64,000 nucleotides of DNA from Lytechinus pictus (GCF_037042905.1 NC_087246.1:31610001-31674000), one strand, 5' to 3'; shown: positions 1-12,068, numbered from the stretch's first letter. Notes: generated by a model from the sequence alone, not told the origin. Program-made: numbers and translations.

Positions 1-282
1 TCTATACATTAAGTCACAAGCCGATATGAAAAAACAAACAATAAGGTCTAGAGTCATGTGATCATAGGTATACTAATAGGACAGAACACCACCATCGTCA
101 CGTTCATTATTTTGATATTGATGTCAAAGAACTATTTGATATAGCAAAGGTCGGTGGAAATTCCCCGTCACTTGAACAGACAGCATAGTAAAACGTAAAA
201 TTCGTTCACGATCATAGATCATAATTGTGATATGCATAACTGTGTGTGGACATGGCGGAGGACTGAGACCAATAATCTTGCC

Positions 283-336
283 TTTATATAGAACGAAATC
301 AACTTCTGGAATTAACAGATATAGACAAAGGTGAGT
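283..336 (+). promoter_or_regulatory. Putative TATA box and splice donor of a 5' leader exon (module A)
   Basis: A TATA-like TTTATATA at 283-290 is followed about 40 bp later by a consensus splice donor, AAAG|GTGAGT, with the GT at 331. The same arrangement recurs at 30957-31007 in unit 3 and 44279-44320 in unit 4. Unit 2 (near 18840-18900) carries a weakened TATA and AAAT|GTGAGT. Conservation across units suggests a promoter and short 5' leader exon for the TRIM gene, but the implied exon would be very short (about 15-20 nt), so this remains an inference. Confidence 0.3.
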
Positions 337-894
337 AAATTGAACTATTCTTGTATTTTGTTAAGTGTAGGCATAATTGGCGCACATTGAGAATTCGTTA
401 GTAATTAGCAAGATGAAATAGTGGAGAGGAAATTCCCTTACGAGATAATTATAATACATTAACTTTTTGTCAACCCGGAAGTGAAAAAAAAATTAAGTGG
501 AATGGAACTCCTAGTGGACTTTTTGAATAATCAATTGGACAACATTCGTCTATCCTATGTACTGTTTAGGGGTTAGAACAAGTTTGTAACATTTCAGCAC
601 TACTCAGTATAAATTATACTTTACATTTATTGTTTGGAGGTTTTACATTTTGTATTAAGACCATATATTTCACTGGAAAATTTGTGCCATTTAGACTAGT
701 TTTTATTTAGAAAAAGCATGAAAATAGTGACTACCGCCGTTACCTAGAAAAGTCAAGTTATGGCAAATAATTTGACCAAAACTTGAAACATTATGCACAT
801 GGTTTAGTTACCTCGGGTTTCCTCTGCAGATTTATTCTTAAAAGAAAATCACAAAAATTGTACCTTCTCCTTACATTTTTATCGTTTGCAATAA

Positions 895-965
895 GACATG
901 AGTAAATGAATGAATGAATAGATAGATAGGATGAATAAATAAATAAATACATAAATAAATAAATG
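895..965. repeat. Tetranucleotide microsatellite (GAAT/GATA/AAAT)
   Basis: Runs of GAAT, GATA and AAAT units lie here and recur at 31577-31660 in unit 3 and 44885-44945 in unit 4 with different copy numbers, as expected of a microsatellite inherited with the duplicated unit. Confidence 0.8.
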
Positions 966-1802
966 TAACATAAGCATAAGATGGAATTGGTAACTGTTAC
1001 ATTGTAAACCCTGTTATATTTGAAGTGATAATTGATCAAGAATTATAAGCTAATTTTATAAAAATGATCCAATGTATTGATAACAATTAGCATGAATCAT
1101 TGATTGAGATAAACAACATTATACAAGTGATGTAGCAATGTTGTCCCAACACCCCCTCATTCATTTATGAATCAATTTAGTAATAATCTACCGTATCCAA
1201 ATAATTCCCTACTTTATTGTGAGTTTACTAATACTAAATATTTACATGCTTTAATCACATGCATTATGCCTATCTCCGATTTCATCATCCTATATGTTTT
1301 ATCCGAAGCATCCGAAGCATTGATCGACACCAGATAATGTATCTCGCCGTTTTGATATAATAACGTTATGTCGACATGGCAAGATAAAATATGTCGCCAT
1401 CTCTTCAAGTCGATGGCACTTAAAATCAATGTAAGTTTGCAAAGGAAGTATAAAAGTACAACTCCGACACCCTCCTTATTGCAATTGAATACAAGTTTGT
1501 ATACGGGGGTTGGGGAATCTGTATCCATATCCTGCTTGCTTCGCCTATGCAGCATAAAAGACATAAAAAGACATTTTGATATGCGCCGTAGAAGAACAGC
1601 ATTATTACTGTATTATTATAACTATTGAAAATGTCAAAGGTCGGTGGGAATTCCCAGTCGCTAAGAATAGATTAACGAACCGTTCGTACACAATGATAAT
1701 GGTATTATTATCAGGGAAGTGTTATAGATTATGATCAGTTTACTAAATAGGCCTACGCTAAGAGAACCCAGCTTCTATTCATAATTCGGTGCATATTTAT
1801 AC

Positions 1803-1861
1803 TATAAAAAAACGATATCATTTTGTACATAGGGGCAGTCTGCATAGGGGGAAAGGTAAGT
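1803..1861 (+). promoter_or_regulatory. Putative TATA box and splice donor of a 5' leader exon (module C)
   Basis: TATAAAA at 1803-1809 is followed by a short stretch ending in a strong donor, GAAAG|GTAAGTG, with the GT at 1856. In unit 3 the equivalent position has AAAG|GTGAGTGG (GT at 32515). Because the TRIM coding exon begins right after a splice acceptor at 3007-3008, this is a plausible noncoding first exon. No transcript evidence is available from sequence alone. Confidence 0.35.
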
Positions 1862-2878
1862 GAATTAACCCTTTTCAGTCTAGTCTAGTAAAAAAGAACT
1901 TGTGTATATTGTGTTCTCATTTTACATTGATGAAAGTCAAATCATTTTTTAGGATGTCTCCCATATCCGACATGGAATCATAATTTACTTTGGACTGAAA
2001 ATGCTAGGTATGTGTATAGATAGGTCATCTTTGTCACATTGAGAAATGTTAATAATTCTTAAGATGAAAATGCATATGCAAGCATTCATGCTTTCTTAGC
2101 AATCAGGTAAAATTCACTACCATTTACTCGCTTATATATTTCTTACGAAGGGGTAGGGCTGAAAAATCATGTATATTTTCATTTGAAAAGATAAAAGCCA
2201 TTCAGACAAACAGAAACTGAAAATACCATAAAAGCTAGAGATGAATAGGAAAGCTGGAAAAGGTATTTTAAAATTATGGATGAAATAACAAAGATATGAT
2301 AAGCAGCCTACTCCACACTGTGGAATTATGTTTTTTTTTATTAGAAAAACAAAACCAAATGAATGAATTATTATGAATGATAAAAATTACCTTACTTATG
2401 ACACATTGATATACAGATTATGATAATTATAATTTTTTGTTCCTTAATTGTGAGCTCAATATAGTGATGTCATGCTTGCTTTCAATCGACGAATTTAGGC
2501 TTAATGTGGTAGCTTTATATGATTTTATCATATTTTGCTAACATTTTGATTTTCCGCTTACTTTATATTCATATCAACGGAATTTCATATCTGAAAGGAC
2601 AAATTTCAGTGGTCAGAAGATGGAAATTCATTTAAATGTAAGAACGTATATCCCGGATTTTTTTTTTAATGAAGGAATTATGTTGTACTCTTATACATAC
2701 ATATATATATAATAGTTTAAATTTTATACATATATACATTCATATAATAATACATATTCATTCATCTTCTTATCATGATCATATATTATCATTATCATTA
2801 TGAATAAATCTAGAAATAAATGCTGCCATATATCCTTCTTTTGTTTCTTTCCAAATCGTGTGTGTCTGTGTTTTTAAT

Positions 2879-2897
2879 GGGGGGGGGGGGGGGGGGG
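2879..2897. repeat. Poly-G tract
   Basis: An uninterrupted run of about 19 G lies roughly 120 bp upstream of the TRIM start codon. The unit 3 counterpart near 34600 lacks the run, so it is specific to unit 1. Confidence 0.85.
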
Positions 2898-2974
2898 TGG
2901 CAGCAAATTCCTTCTGCTTCTATAGAGGTACGCTCCAGAGACGAAAGAAAGGCATTCTTTTCCCTTCTTATGAA

Positions 2975-3018
2975 TTCGTTGTTTTTATTTTGTTTTGTGA
3001 TTATGTAGATTTAAGGTC
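2975..3018 (+). promoter_or_regulatory. Splice acceptor just upstream of TRIM gene 1
   Basis: A T-rich tract ends in TTATGTAG with the AG at 3007-3008, 10 nt before the ATG. The unit 3 paralogue has the same arrangement (T-rich tract, TTATTTAG, AG at 34700-34701, 10 nt before the ATG). This indicates that the coding exon is preceded by at least one noncoding leader exon. Confidence 0.55.
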
Positions 3019-4851
3019 ATGGCTGAAGAATTAAAAGACACGATTGCTCAGAGTCTGGAGTGTCCTGTTTGTCTGACTACCTTCACTGATCCCAAGATCC
3101 TGTCTTGTTCACACACCTACTGCAAGGTCTGTCTGGAAAAGCTCTTGGAATCCCGTGCTGATGATCAGATGATCCGATGCCCGGTCTGCAGAGATGATAC
3201 CCAGGTACCAAATCTAGATGTCAGCAAACTACCGGCAAGCCTAGCTTTAAGGAATCTTATAGAGGACGTGAAAAACCAACAGCAAATTTGCACGAATTGT
3301 GATTCCGAGTATAATCCTCAAGCTGTTGTCTACTGCCAAGACTGTGGCAAGTATCTATGTAATACTTGCCATAATATGCACTCTCAGTGGAAAGACTTCG
3401 TCAATCATGAGATCATAGCCATGAGTGAGATCTCGTCAGGAAAGGTGTCAATACGTAGATACCGGAAATGCAGGACACATCCGAAAGAAGATGAAGAATG
3501 CTTCTGTTCTAACTGTAAGAGATTCACATGCTTCAGGTGTGTTGTTATGGAACATAAAGACCAAGGACACCATGTCATCGAGTCAGCTGCTTATGAAAGT
3601 AATCACACGAAGACCATCGAAGAGCTTGAATCCCAGGTGGAGAAGAAACAATCTTGCTTTCAAAATTACATCGATCTCATCGATGAACAGAAGAAGTGTG
3701 TGGATAATGCTACAAAGCATTGTACAGATGACATCAACAAAGCGTATGATGAAGCAGTTCGACAGTTGACAGAGAAGAGAAAAATTTTACTTGGTGAAGT
3801 CAAGGGAAAGACTGAAAGAGCAGAGGAAGCCCTGGAAGAAATGAAGAAATCAGCTCAGCAGCGCATCAATCACTTAACGACCATCGCTGAGATGGTAACC
3901 AATAGGAGAAATGCACCAGTAGACATGGATACTTTGGCTGTATATGACACCTTATGTGAAGACCTACAAGAGGCCTTAAATCAGGAAAATCCTGATTATG
4001 AGCAGCCGAATAAAACATGCAGGAATGCGAAAAGTTCCCTTTTTGAAAGGAACATTGGAAAGGACGAACTAGGTCTGGGAAAAATTGTTAACGAGCTTGT
4101 AAAGAGCATTGCTTTGCCTACTAAAGATAGCATGAATGACATGGTAAACACATCAGATGTTAGGATGGCTGTAGGATGTAATCCAGGTGGCGTGAACATC
4201 TTCTCTGCTGATGGTCGTCTCCAGCAGACAGTCCTCAAGGATGTTCAGATTTGTGCATTAGGTTTCCTCTCTGATGGTCGATGCGTTGTAATTGATAACT
4301 CAAACACTGTAGCACTGTACACACCAGAGTTCACGAAGTTGGATGTGATGTTTGAGACTCTGAATCACGATGAAGGTGGGTTTTCTAACCTCACTGTTGA
4401 TAGTGATGATCTGATCTATGTTAGCTACAGGAACCCCAAGAAGATACTGGTGTTCTCATCAGCAGGTGGGAAGGCAATCAAGGAGATACCATGCCAAGGA
4501 TATGAACCTTGGCAAATCACTTCTTACAATGATTCACTAATCATTAGTACAGGTAATACTGTACGATTGATAGACAAAGAAGGTGATATAAAGCATACAT
4601 TAACCAAACCAAGTAAAACTTACCCATACGCTGCAGTGTCTCAAAGAAATACAATCCTGATAGCCACGGTGAAGTACGATGAAGGTTTGGTGAGCATCGA
4701 TGAGTACACAGACGAGCTGAAGCACGTTCGGAACCTCGTTAATGAGTACAAGATTGAGAAGCCCATAAAGAGAAATTGGTATTATCTCCAGCAGTACCGA
4801 TCAGGAGAGATCGCATTCTGTACTCCAGATAACCTCTACATAATCACATAA
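3019..4851 (+). CDS. TRIM family RING-type E3 ubiquitin ligase, copy 1
   Basis: Encodes 610 residues in one exon. The N-terminus has a C3HC4 RING finger (C15, C18, C30, H32, C35, C38, C54, C57), then B-box 1 (about 91-131) and B-box 2 (about C151-H184). A charged coiled coil covers about 197-300. The C-terminal part (about 380-610) has short repeats of the type DG-hydrophobic-VV/VYV, consistent with an NHL-like beta-propeller as in TRIM2/3/56/71-related proteins. By family knowledge it should transfer ubiquitin to substrates bound by the propeller; the substrate is unknown. Large TRIM expansions in invertebrate deuterostomes are often linked to innate immunity, which is only an inference here. 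The ATG is well supported: G at -3, G at +4, and it lies just after a splice acceptor. It is about 90 percent identical to the copy at 34712-36553. Confidence 0.93.
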   Translation: MAEELKDTIAQSLECPVCLTTFTDPKILSCSHTYCKVCLEKLLESRADDQMIRCPVCRDDTQVPNLDVSKLPASLALRNLIEDVKNQQQICTNCDSEYNPQAVVYCQDCGKYLCNTCHNMHSQWKDFVNHEIIAMSEISSGKVSIRRYRKCRTHPKEDEECFCSNCKRFTCFRCVVMEHKDQGHHVIESAAYESNHTKTIEELESQVEKKQSCFQNYIDLIDEQKKCVDNATKHCTDDINKAYDEAVRQLTEKRKILLGEVKGKTERAEEALEEMKKSAQQRINHLTTIAEMVTNRRNAPVDMDTLAVYDTLCEDLQEALNQENPDYEQPNKTCRNAKSSLFERNIGKDELGLGKIVNELVKSIALPTKDSMNDMVNTSDVRMAVGCNPGGVNIFSADGRLQQTVLKDVQICALGFLSDGRCVVIDNSNTVALYTPEFTKLDVMFETLNHDEGGFSNLTVDSDDLIYVSYRNPKKILVFSSAGGKAIKEIPCQGYEPWQITSYNDSLIISTGNTVRLIDKEGDIKHTLTKPSKTYPYAAVSQRNTILIATVKYDEGLVSIDEYTDELKHVRNLVNEYKIEKPIKRNWYYLQQYRSGEIAFCTPDNLYIIT

Positions 4852-5607
4852 ATAATAGATGAAACCGCAAGATATACGCAATGACTGTATTAGAATTAGC
4901 ATTTTGAGATGTAAATGTTACCATGTGAGTTCTTCAACTTTCTTAAATGAAACACAGAAATTATCAGTAATCAGTACTTTAACTGTGTATCATATTTTGA
5001 TACTGTCAATAATGATTCAATGCCAATGCACTCACATACAGACTGACAACTTTGACATGTGGTTTTAAGTAGTCCCATAGACAACGCCAATGAAGAGTTT
5101 TTCCAGATGTTATGTAATCACAAGGGGTTGTATTCTGATAATTAACCGATTCTAAACTACAATTTTAACCACATTTCTATGGAATACTGGATTCATTTTA
5201 CTTCTTTTTTTCATCTTGGAAATTATCATGTACCAAAATCATTAGTGTCTAGATACATACTTTTTAATTTTCGTATTCTTCCCATTTCATGACTCAATTT
5301 TTGGACAACTTTTGGCAGCAGGATAAGAATAATTTTCAACTGGTAATGTTGACAACTGGCATTCCATACAAGTGTGGTCTAAGTTAACTCGGGTTTAACT
5401 AAACCATGGCTTAGAATACGACCCATACTGTTTTTTTTTAAATCTAACTCAAATCTAATTGAATTTATATGACTGATTTGTGGAAAATCTGATAAATTGA
5501 TTGAACCGTATTGCTACATTCGTGCCAATTTATATGTTAATTCCAAATGCAAAACAAAAACATGAAAAAGATTTAAGAACCTCCTAATGATCAACAGTGG
5601 TATTTTA
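4852..5607. other. 3' flank of TRIM copy 1, no gene seen
   Basis: AT-rich 3' flanking sequence aligning over several stretches with 36554-37080 downstream of TRIM copy 2. At the place where copy 2 has AATAAA (36891) this copy has GATAAA (5491-5496), a weaker polyadenylation variant. I see no other gene or element. Confidence 0.5.
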
Positions 5608-5827
5608 CACTCTTAAAAAGGTCGGGCAAAAAAGGTAAACTTTTTAACCATCACTGGGCAACATACTGTCCACAAACTATTGGTTAAAATCTGTTCAAAT
5701 TAGTAAAAAAAAACAAATAATAATTTTGCTTAATTGGATAATTGCCCAGAATATATATAGATATATTTTTTACCAACAAACACTACCCAACAGAGTGGAC
5801 AGTATGTTTCCCAACATTTTAAGTTTG
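5608..5827. mobile_element. MITE, CACTCTTAAA family, degraded copy
   Basis: Starts CACTCTTAAA and ends near CCAACATTTTAAG, with inner inverted motifs GGGCAACATACTGTCCAC and GTGGACAGTATG. The same family is better preserved at 7307-7503. Confidence 0.6.
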
Positions 5828-5927
5828 TAGTCAGTATACAGTAGCAGTCACTTTTCAGAGGCCTAGGTCTATCCTTGAAGATCAAAGTCTCAAAACCACA
5901 AATTTTGGTGAAAATGTCCCTGACCCC

Positions 5928-6300
5928 CAGACATGCCAACCTTCTACAAAAAAGTATTTTTTGACAAAAAAAGAGTATTTTTAAAAATTTGTTTCAATGT
6001 AACAATCGCCAGCCTGTTGTAGTGAGATTGGTGAAAAACATGTGAAATGACTTGAAAACATTTTAAACATGTGCTCATAGGCAAGAAATTACTTGTTGTT
6101 TTCATGCAACAAGTTACTGGCCCGACAGTGATTTTTACCGATCTGGGACTGTCGGACCGGCACTATAGTGTCGCGCGCTACATACTCCATGATCGGAAAT
6201 TCAAATAAAGAAACTAACAAATCATACAAAAAAGTATTGACGTATTCATAGCAAAAAAAGAGGAACAAATACTCTAAAAAGGGAATGGTTGGCATGTCTG
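5928..6300. mobile_element. MITE with CAGACATGCCAACC terminal inverted repeats
   Basis: Begins CAGACATGCCAACC and ends GGTTGGCATGTCTG, a perfect 14-bp terminal inverted repeat, enclosing about 345 bp with A-rich subterminal sequence. There is no coding capacity. Superfamily not assigned because no clear target duplication is visible. Confidence 0.65.
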
Positions 6301-6689
6301 GATCCCCCTATCCCTTCTCCCAATATTGTTCAAAATCAACCTACAATTGTACTTTTAACCAATGCTTTGGTAGGTTATTCTGAGAAATCCTTGAGTGACG
6401 AGTTCATGGAATATTAGTATTTTGATAAATTTGCCACATTTGTCCAGAAACATTTGATATATTTTTTAATTATAAATGTTTGATAGAGTGAGTTACAATG
6501 GAGTTTTATCTAACATTTCAGTTTTACAAAGATGTGATGTATTCATTTATTAACATTTTTTTCAAGAGGATGTCCAATCAACATACGAGTTGCATTCCCT
6601 TGCATTGGGGTCCTTCCTATTAAAACAAACAATCAAATATAACCTATACATGATACAATATAATTAACATACATGTTTAGAAATAAAAA

Positions 6690-6985
6690 TATATATAAAT
6701 AAAAATAATAAATAATACTATAGGATTTGTATAGCGCACGTATCCACCTTGCTAGGTGCTCAAGGCGCTCCTATATTACCCCGGCTAAGCTAGTCTAACG
6801 ATTCTGGTGCGCACAGCTTTTTTGAGGAATTACTTCCTGCCGGTACCCATTTACCTCACCTGGGTCGAGTGCAGCACAATGTGGATAAATTTCTTGCTGA
6901 AGGAAAGCACGCCATGGCTAGGATTCGAACCCACGACCCTCTGTTTGAAAGGTGAGAGTCAGAACCACTAGACCACGACGAGCCC
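6690..6985 (-). mobile_element. tRNA-derived SINE with LINE-type 3' tail
   Basis: Read on the minus strand, the 5' end (near 6985) has a tRNA-like head with a box A (TGGTCTAGTGG) and box B (GGTTCGAATCC). It then runs through a conserved body to a tail containing GAGCGCCTTGAGCAC and GCGCTATACAAAT, the type of 3' end shared with L2/CR1-like LINEs. An AT-rich tail lies at 6683-6718. A 5'-truncated relative occurs at 18119-18297. Confidence 0.75.
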
Positions 6986-7306
6986 GTGCATATTTTATCG
7001 CGCTCTATCATTAACAGTTTTATTTCCTTTAAAAAGAGGCTGTTTGAACGCATTTTTTTTTAATGCAATGATTCCATATCTGAAAGCCACAAAGAAAGAT
7101 TGAATTTATTTTTCAGTCGATTCTATTCTTCAGAATGCCCCCAAAAGAAAGGAAGTACATGGAGCTATTTTTGTTTTGGACGAGATCGTGACTAGAATTA
7201 AATTCATGTACAGTGTGGTTAAACATGATTTCTTAGAATATAAAGAAACATTTATGTAAATATAAAAATTAACTGATGATTTACTAAACTTCTGATGCCG
7301 ATAATG

Positions 7307-7503
7307 CACTCTTAAATATGTTGGGCAACATACTGTCCACACAAAAACTGGTTATAACTTTATCAAATTCTGGGTAGTTTTAAACCAATAATGTGTGCTT
7401 TGGTTTGAACTACTCAGTATTGGTTGAAAACTGCCCAGAGTTGGATAAATTTTGTAACCAATAATGTTCTGTGGACAGTATGTTGCCCAACATTTTAAGA
7501 GTG
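7307..7503. mobile_element. MITE, CACTCTTAAA family
   Basis: A 197-bp element with inverted termini, beginning CACTCTTAAATATGTTGGGC and ending in the near-complement. The following host sequence (TGGAGCAGCGGC) matches unit 3 near 37905 (TGGAGCAGCAGCGGC), where the MITE is absent, supporting insertion after unit duplication. Confidence 0.7.
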
Positions 7504-7949
7504 TGGAGCAGCGGCGACATTTTCAGATGAAGGGTCTATCCATACGCCCATGCTTTATGTAATGTATATAAAACTTGTTGGAGGCTCGTTGTGAAGAATG
7601 GTCTGTTGGAATATAGCCGTGTCTCAAGGAAGAAATATAATGGCTGCTCTAATAGTGAGAGTTTTTCCTTGAAATGTTGTTACAGTCGTTTATTCATTTC
7701 TCAATTTTACATACACAGATTCTCTCAATCATGTAACTGAATATTTAAATGAAATTATATTATTAAAAAAGAATTTGTATATATTTATACATTTTGTACA
7801 ATACAGTTGATTTCTATCAGTTTGTACTTGTAGGACAATGTGTACTATAAAAAAGGAAGAAATTGGATCATGATTGTGTTCAATTGAATTGTAGCTTATT
7901 TTCTCATATTAAGCAAATATAATGATCTTCTTGTCTGCAAAATAAAATA

Positions 7950-9500
7950 GTTATATGTGTTTACAGGACTCTGCATTCTCCAAATAATATGATTAGAAGT
8001 AAAAGATTTTCTTCACATGTAAAACAATAGAATTTCATCAAAATCAGAAATGAAATAACAAAGTTATGGCTTTTCAAATTTTACATCATGCATTTTATCC
8101 CGTTATCTGTGAAACAGTTCATGAATATGGATTGAGTGATCTGACAATCACCTTATACTTTTTTGTATTTTATTATGAAAAATTATAATATTCATTCTAG
8201 TTTCTGTCTGTATAATATTTAAAATATGATTGATTACTGACCGAATGTGATGTGCAAGAAACACATTTTTTGTATAATATTTTTTTTCTTGTTTGTAGTC
8301 GGTTTGTACTAGTAGAAGAAAAGGTGTACGATGAAAAAGAAGGAAATAGATCATGTGTTCAATTGACTTGTAACATAATATTTTCATATTAAACAAATAT
8401 TTAATTTTGTAGTTGCCTGAAAAGAGTTATAAGCCATGCCTTTAAAGGACTTTAAGTTCTCCGTGCAGACTGAAAAAATATATGATCTGAAGTAAAAGAG
8501 TACATCTATTTATGTAAAATAGGATTTTCTCAAAAACCTAAAATGAAATGACAAAATTAGGGATTTTCACGTGTTGCATTATGCATTCTACCGGTGAAAC
8601 AGTTATGAATGTCATCATGAATATGAACATGAAGTGAGCTGACAATACCACCATATCTTTTTTATTATGAAAATTTACAAGATTATTTTTTTTCTACTCG
8701 TAGAAATAACAAAAATGAATTATTAATGATCAAATGTGATGTATAAGAACCACATTGGTGATCAAGCTAACTTGTTTTGGGAGATAAAGACATAGTTTAA
8801 ACTCTTATAAGCAATGAAATAATTATATCAGCTTACTTGCTGCAATATGACATGCATAATCAATATAGATAAAATTTCAAATTCTGTCAACTTCCTTAGT
8901 TTTCATCAGGTTTTGAGGAAAATGTTCAGTGATTTGCTTGCTCAATTTGAGTCCATTCAATTCATGTTATCATCAGCCTGAGCCTTAAAATAGTTTAAAG
9001 ATGAAGGATTAATTGGGCTTTGATTTATTATCTGTATATATGTTTACCTGTATCCTTTCATATACATGTACATGAACATTGTAGAATCTTGACTTGTGTG
9101 AAAGACCAAATTAATTCATCATCTTTAGTAGATAACTCTGTCTTCTCTCTGCTTTCATACATATGGCTGTTTTTGCCAAATCACATTACTTGAATATATA
9201 ATCAACAATAAACCTTATACTAACATGAAAAGAGAATGCAAAATATGAATGTATATATATATTGTTATTGAACTCTCAAAATTTAAAATTTGTTTGCCAT
9301 GTTGTTTACGATGCTACATTAATTTAGTGAAAATAATACTACAGGTGTGAATGGATTCTATTGCTGATTTATATGGAAATCAAAATGAGTGTTTTAGACC
9401 TGCATTTAAAATGTTTTTATCATTTTCAAGAAAATTGTCTTATTAAAAAAAAAAAGAATAAAGTTAGTTATGAACCTGAAAATTTGATTACTCAAAATAA
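7950..9500. repeat. Noncoding block B of unit 1
   Basis: AT-rich sequence shared with 38270-40930 in unit 3, where part of it is tandemly doubled. It contains old inverted-repeat MITE remnants typical of this genome (segments similar to ATCAAAATCAGAAATGAAAT near 8040). No coding potential is conserved between the copies. Confidence 0.7.
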
Positions 9501-9574
9501 ATTTAAGTATGCATTTGTGTCATTTACTGAACATTCCTAGTTATCCAGTATTCCTGCTAGTTATCTTTCCTCTG

Positions 9575-9925
9575 CTCTCTCTCTCTCTCTATTTTACTCT
9601 CTCCCTTTCTCTCTTTCATCTTTCAATAAGATCTAAATATACCATGCACACTATATGTGTACATTATTTGTATAGTCAGAAACATAAGATACAGATACAT
9701 AATAAAAGTCATGATAATTGTACGAGAATTTTGCTTTCGTCTTATGTTAGTTCAAGAGTTAAATCAACTAATAAGGGTGACGGAGAGAGAAAGAAAGAAA
9801 AGGGGTGGGGGTATATAGAGAGCAAGAGGGTGGGGCATGATATATAGAGAGGGGGATAGAGAGAGAGGGAGAGAGAGGGGGGGGGGTAGAGAGAGGGGGA
9901 GAGAGAGAAATAGGATTTAAAAAAC
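9575..9925. repeat. CT- and GA-rich microsatellites
   Basis: A (CT)n-rich tract lies at about 9572-9620 and a (GA)n-rich tract at 9780-9925, separated by ordinary sequence. They face each other as pyrimidine and purine tracts on the plus strand. Confidence 0.8.
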
Positions 9926-10609
9926 ATAATGTGAGAAGGAGGGGGAGGGGTTCATCTTTGGAAAGAAATCAACTACAAAGAACTTTTAGGCATTGACCAA
10001 ACAATGGTAGATATTTCACTAATAGAATCAATATCTAAAAAGTTTTCAATCAGTGAAAGTGATATATAAAATCAAAATACAACAGAATTCTCATTAAAAA
10101 CATACTGTTTATCAAATATATTTAATTTGTCAGAAAAAAAAGTTAAAAATATGTAGAAGAATTGCAGTCTGGAAGAACCAAATCGTACATTTAAAAGTCT
10201 TGAATTATTACTTTCAAGTTGTAGTGGACAAGGACAAATTTCCAATTCAATCAACATTTGAGATTACTAAGACGAAAATACTGTCCAAAGACACCATGTC
10301 TCTGGATGATGATGTACGTGAATGTAAAATTAATAATCAATTATCAAGATACTCTTCATGATAGGTTTGATTAGTACCTCTGGAGAGAAATCATGAAAGG
10401 AAAATGGTTTCAACTGTACACGATCATGCCAATAAATATGGGAGTCTTATTACTATATTGGAAATAAATACTGAATTGAATGGAATATAATATTCTTCTC
10501 AATATTATTCCATGACAGCTTTGATAATATTGATTCCTTCCTACCTGCCATTTGAATGTAGATCATCATTCTGAATATATCAATTTAACTCCCAAGTCCC
10601 AAATAACTT

Positions 10610-12060
10610 CTCACCTGAAAACCCCAGTCCCTCTTGCCTTCGCCGAAAACAACTCTCTCATGAGGAGAGTTTTTTTGAAGGACACTTGCCCTAGAGTCTG
10701 TGGGAGTACTAGACCCTGCATGCTTTGTGAATGGGAGGAAGGTCAGATCAGGAATCACCAAATGGTCTGCCATATCCGATCCTGTACCAGAACTACACAC
10801 TGCAAGTGATCTTCAAGGTTTTCATCACCAAAGATGAATCCTCAACACTGGACACAAAGAGCAAGTTGAGAGGCATATGGTGGCTCACAGGTAAAGCGGC
10901 AGACTGATGCAGGATCATGCAATCTCTGGCCTAAGATGTCAATATAACCTTCGGCAAATGCCAGGCAATCATTTTAGGATTTATTCTATAATTAAGGATC
11001 ATTATCATTATTATTATCATTATAATCATTATATTCATAAATGGATGAAAATCCCTCCATATACTCTGGCAGAGGTGTTGTATGTCCTGTTTCAAGCCAT
11101 CTCTCGTTATTTTCCTAAGCAAAAAAAAAAGTTAGTTTTGGTTGGAGAGGGGGGGGGGGGGGCATTTTTTTATCGTATGATCCTCTTCAGAGCTGCAGAA
11201 AGTCCTATGTGAGAAGCTATCTGCTTCCGATATGTTGCTATCTGCTTCTGCTACCCCAAACAGACTGAACCAGAGCGCTTATCTTGCAGAATCTTGACAA
11301 CTTGGTTACAGTTAAAAGACATGGCTGATAACTGTTAAGAGGTTCATCTCATTGGTAGAATTCAATTCGAACAAATTTTCCTCTTTTCACAATCAATTAG
11401 GATTTTACCTGTGATCCTTCGCCTACTCGTTTCAGTGGGCTTCTTCACACTAACGCTGACTCGACGTAGATGGGGGTAGTATCGGTAGCGCGAAAGTCCG
11501 TGAGAATGGGAATGTACGGAGTAAAAAAAAATATTTTGTCCAGCGTCTCTGTTCATGGAATGTGCCCGGTTCTCATTTGTATGTAAATGACCGGTATTTC
11601 TAATCCATCTTGTGTATTTATTGTCATCTCTGGCTAGGATCTGGCTCTTATTCCAATTTATCGAGTGACTCCTTTTGGACATCATGGTCACTAATAGCCG
11701 ACTTAGAAAGGGTTGACTCAGCCTCCTTCTTTCTTGATCTTGCAAAGCCTACTTCACAAGAAAAAACAAAACACCCTTATTGATTGTGAAAAGAAGAAAA
11801 TTTGTTCGACATGACTGATTTACTTACCACACATTACCATGCTGTTTATTTAAACCAGGTGGCACTGAATCATTAGAGTATTATGGTGATAAAGTCATCC
11901 AGGAAGATGATAGAATGTCCTCACAGTCCCTTGCATTAACAAATCAACCAATGTCAAGAGTTTTATACCATTCTGATGGTATTCTATAAATTGAATCATA
12001 AGTGCATTGCAGCAACATTTACTTGTGACAGTCGTACAGTTCATTACAAATAAAAATACG
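10610..12060. repeat. Noncoding block C of unit 1
   Basis: Highly similar to 41238-42730 in unit 3. An apparent short plus-strand ORF at 10552-10809 is not conserved: a one-base length difference in a T run (near 10670 versus 41300) shifts its frame in the other unit. An ATT/ATC microsatellite sits near 10999-11036 and a poly-G tract near 11148-11162. No gene recognised. Confidence 0.65.
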
Positions 12061-12068
12061 AGATGATC

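Noticed and set aside
1214..1564. Minus-strand 116-codon ORF repeated in several units
   Set aside because: The unit 4 copy has an in-frame stop (TAT-TAA) and the unit 3 copy has a 2-bp insertion shifting the frame, so coding is not conserved.
3425..4238. Overlapping ORFs inside the TRIM genes in other frames
   Set aside because: Shadows of the real reading frame.
10552..10809. 85-codon plus-strand ORF in block C
   Set aside because: A 1-bp difference in a T run between block C copies breaks the frame; no recognisable domain.
10870..10925. Box A-like GGTGGCTCAC.GGTAAAGCGG as a possible SINE head (also near 41510)
   Set aside because: No matching box B within the expected distance and it is present only as part of block C.
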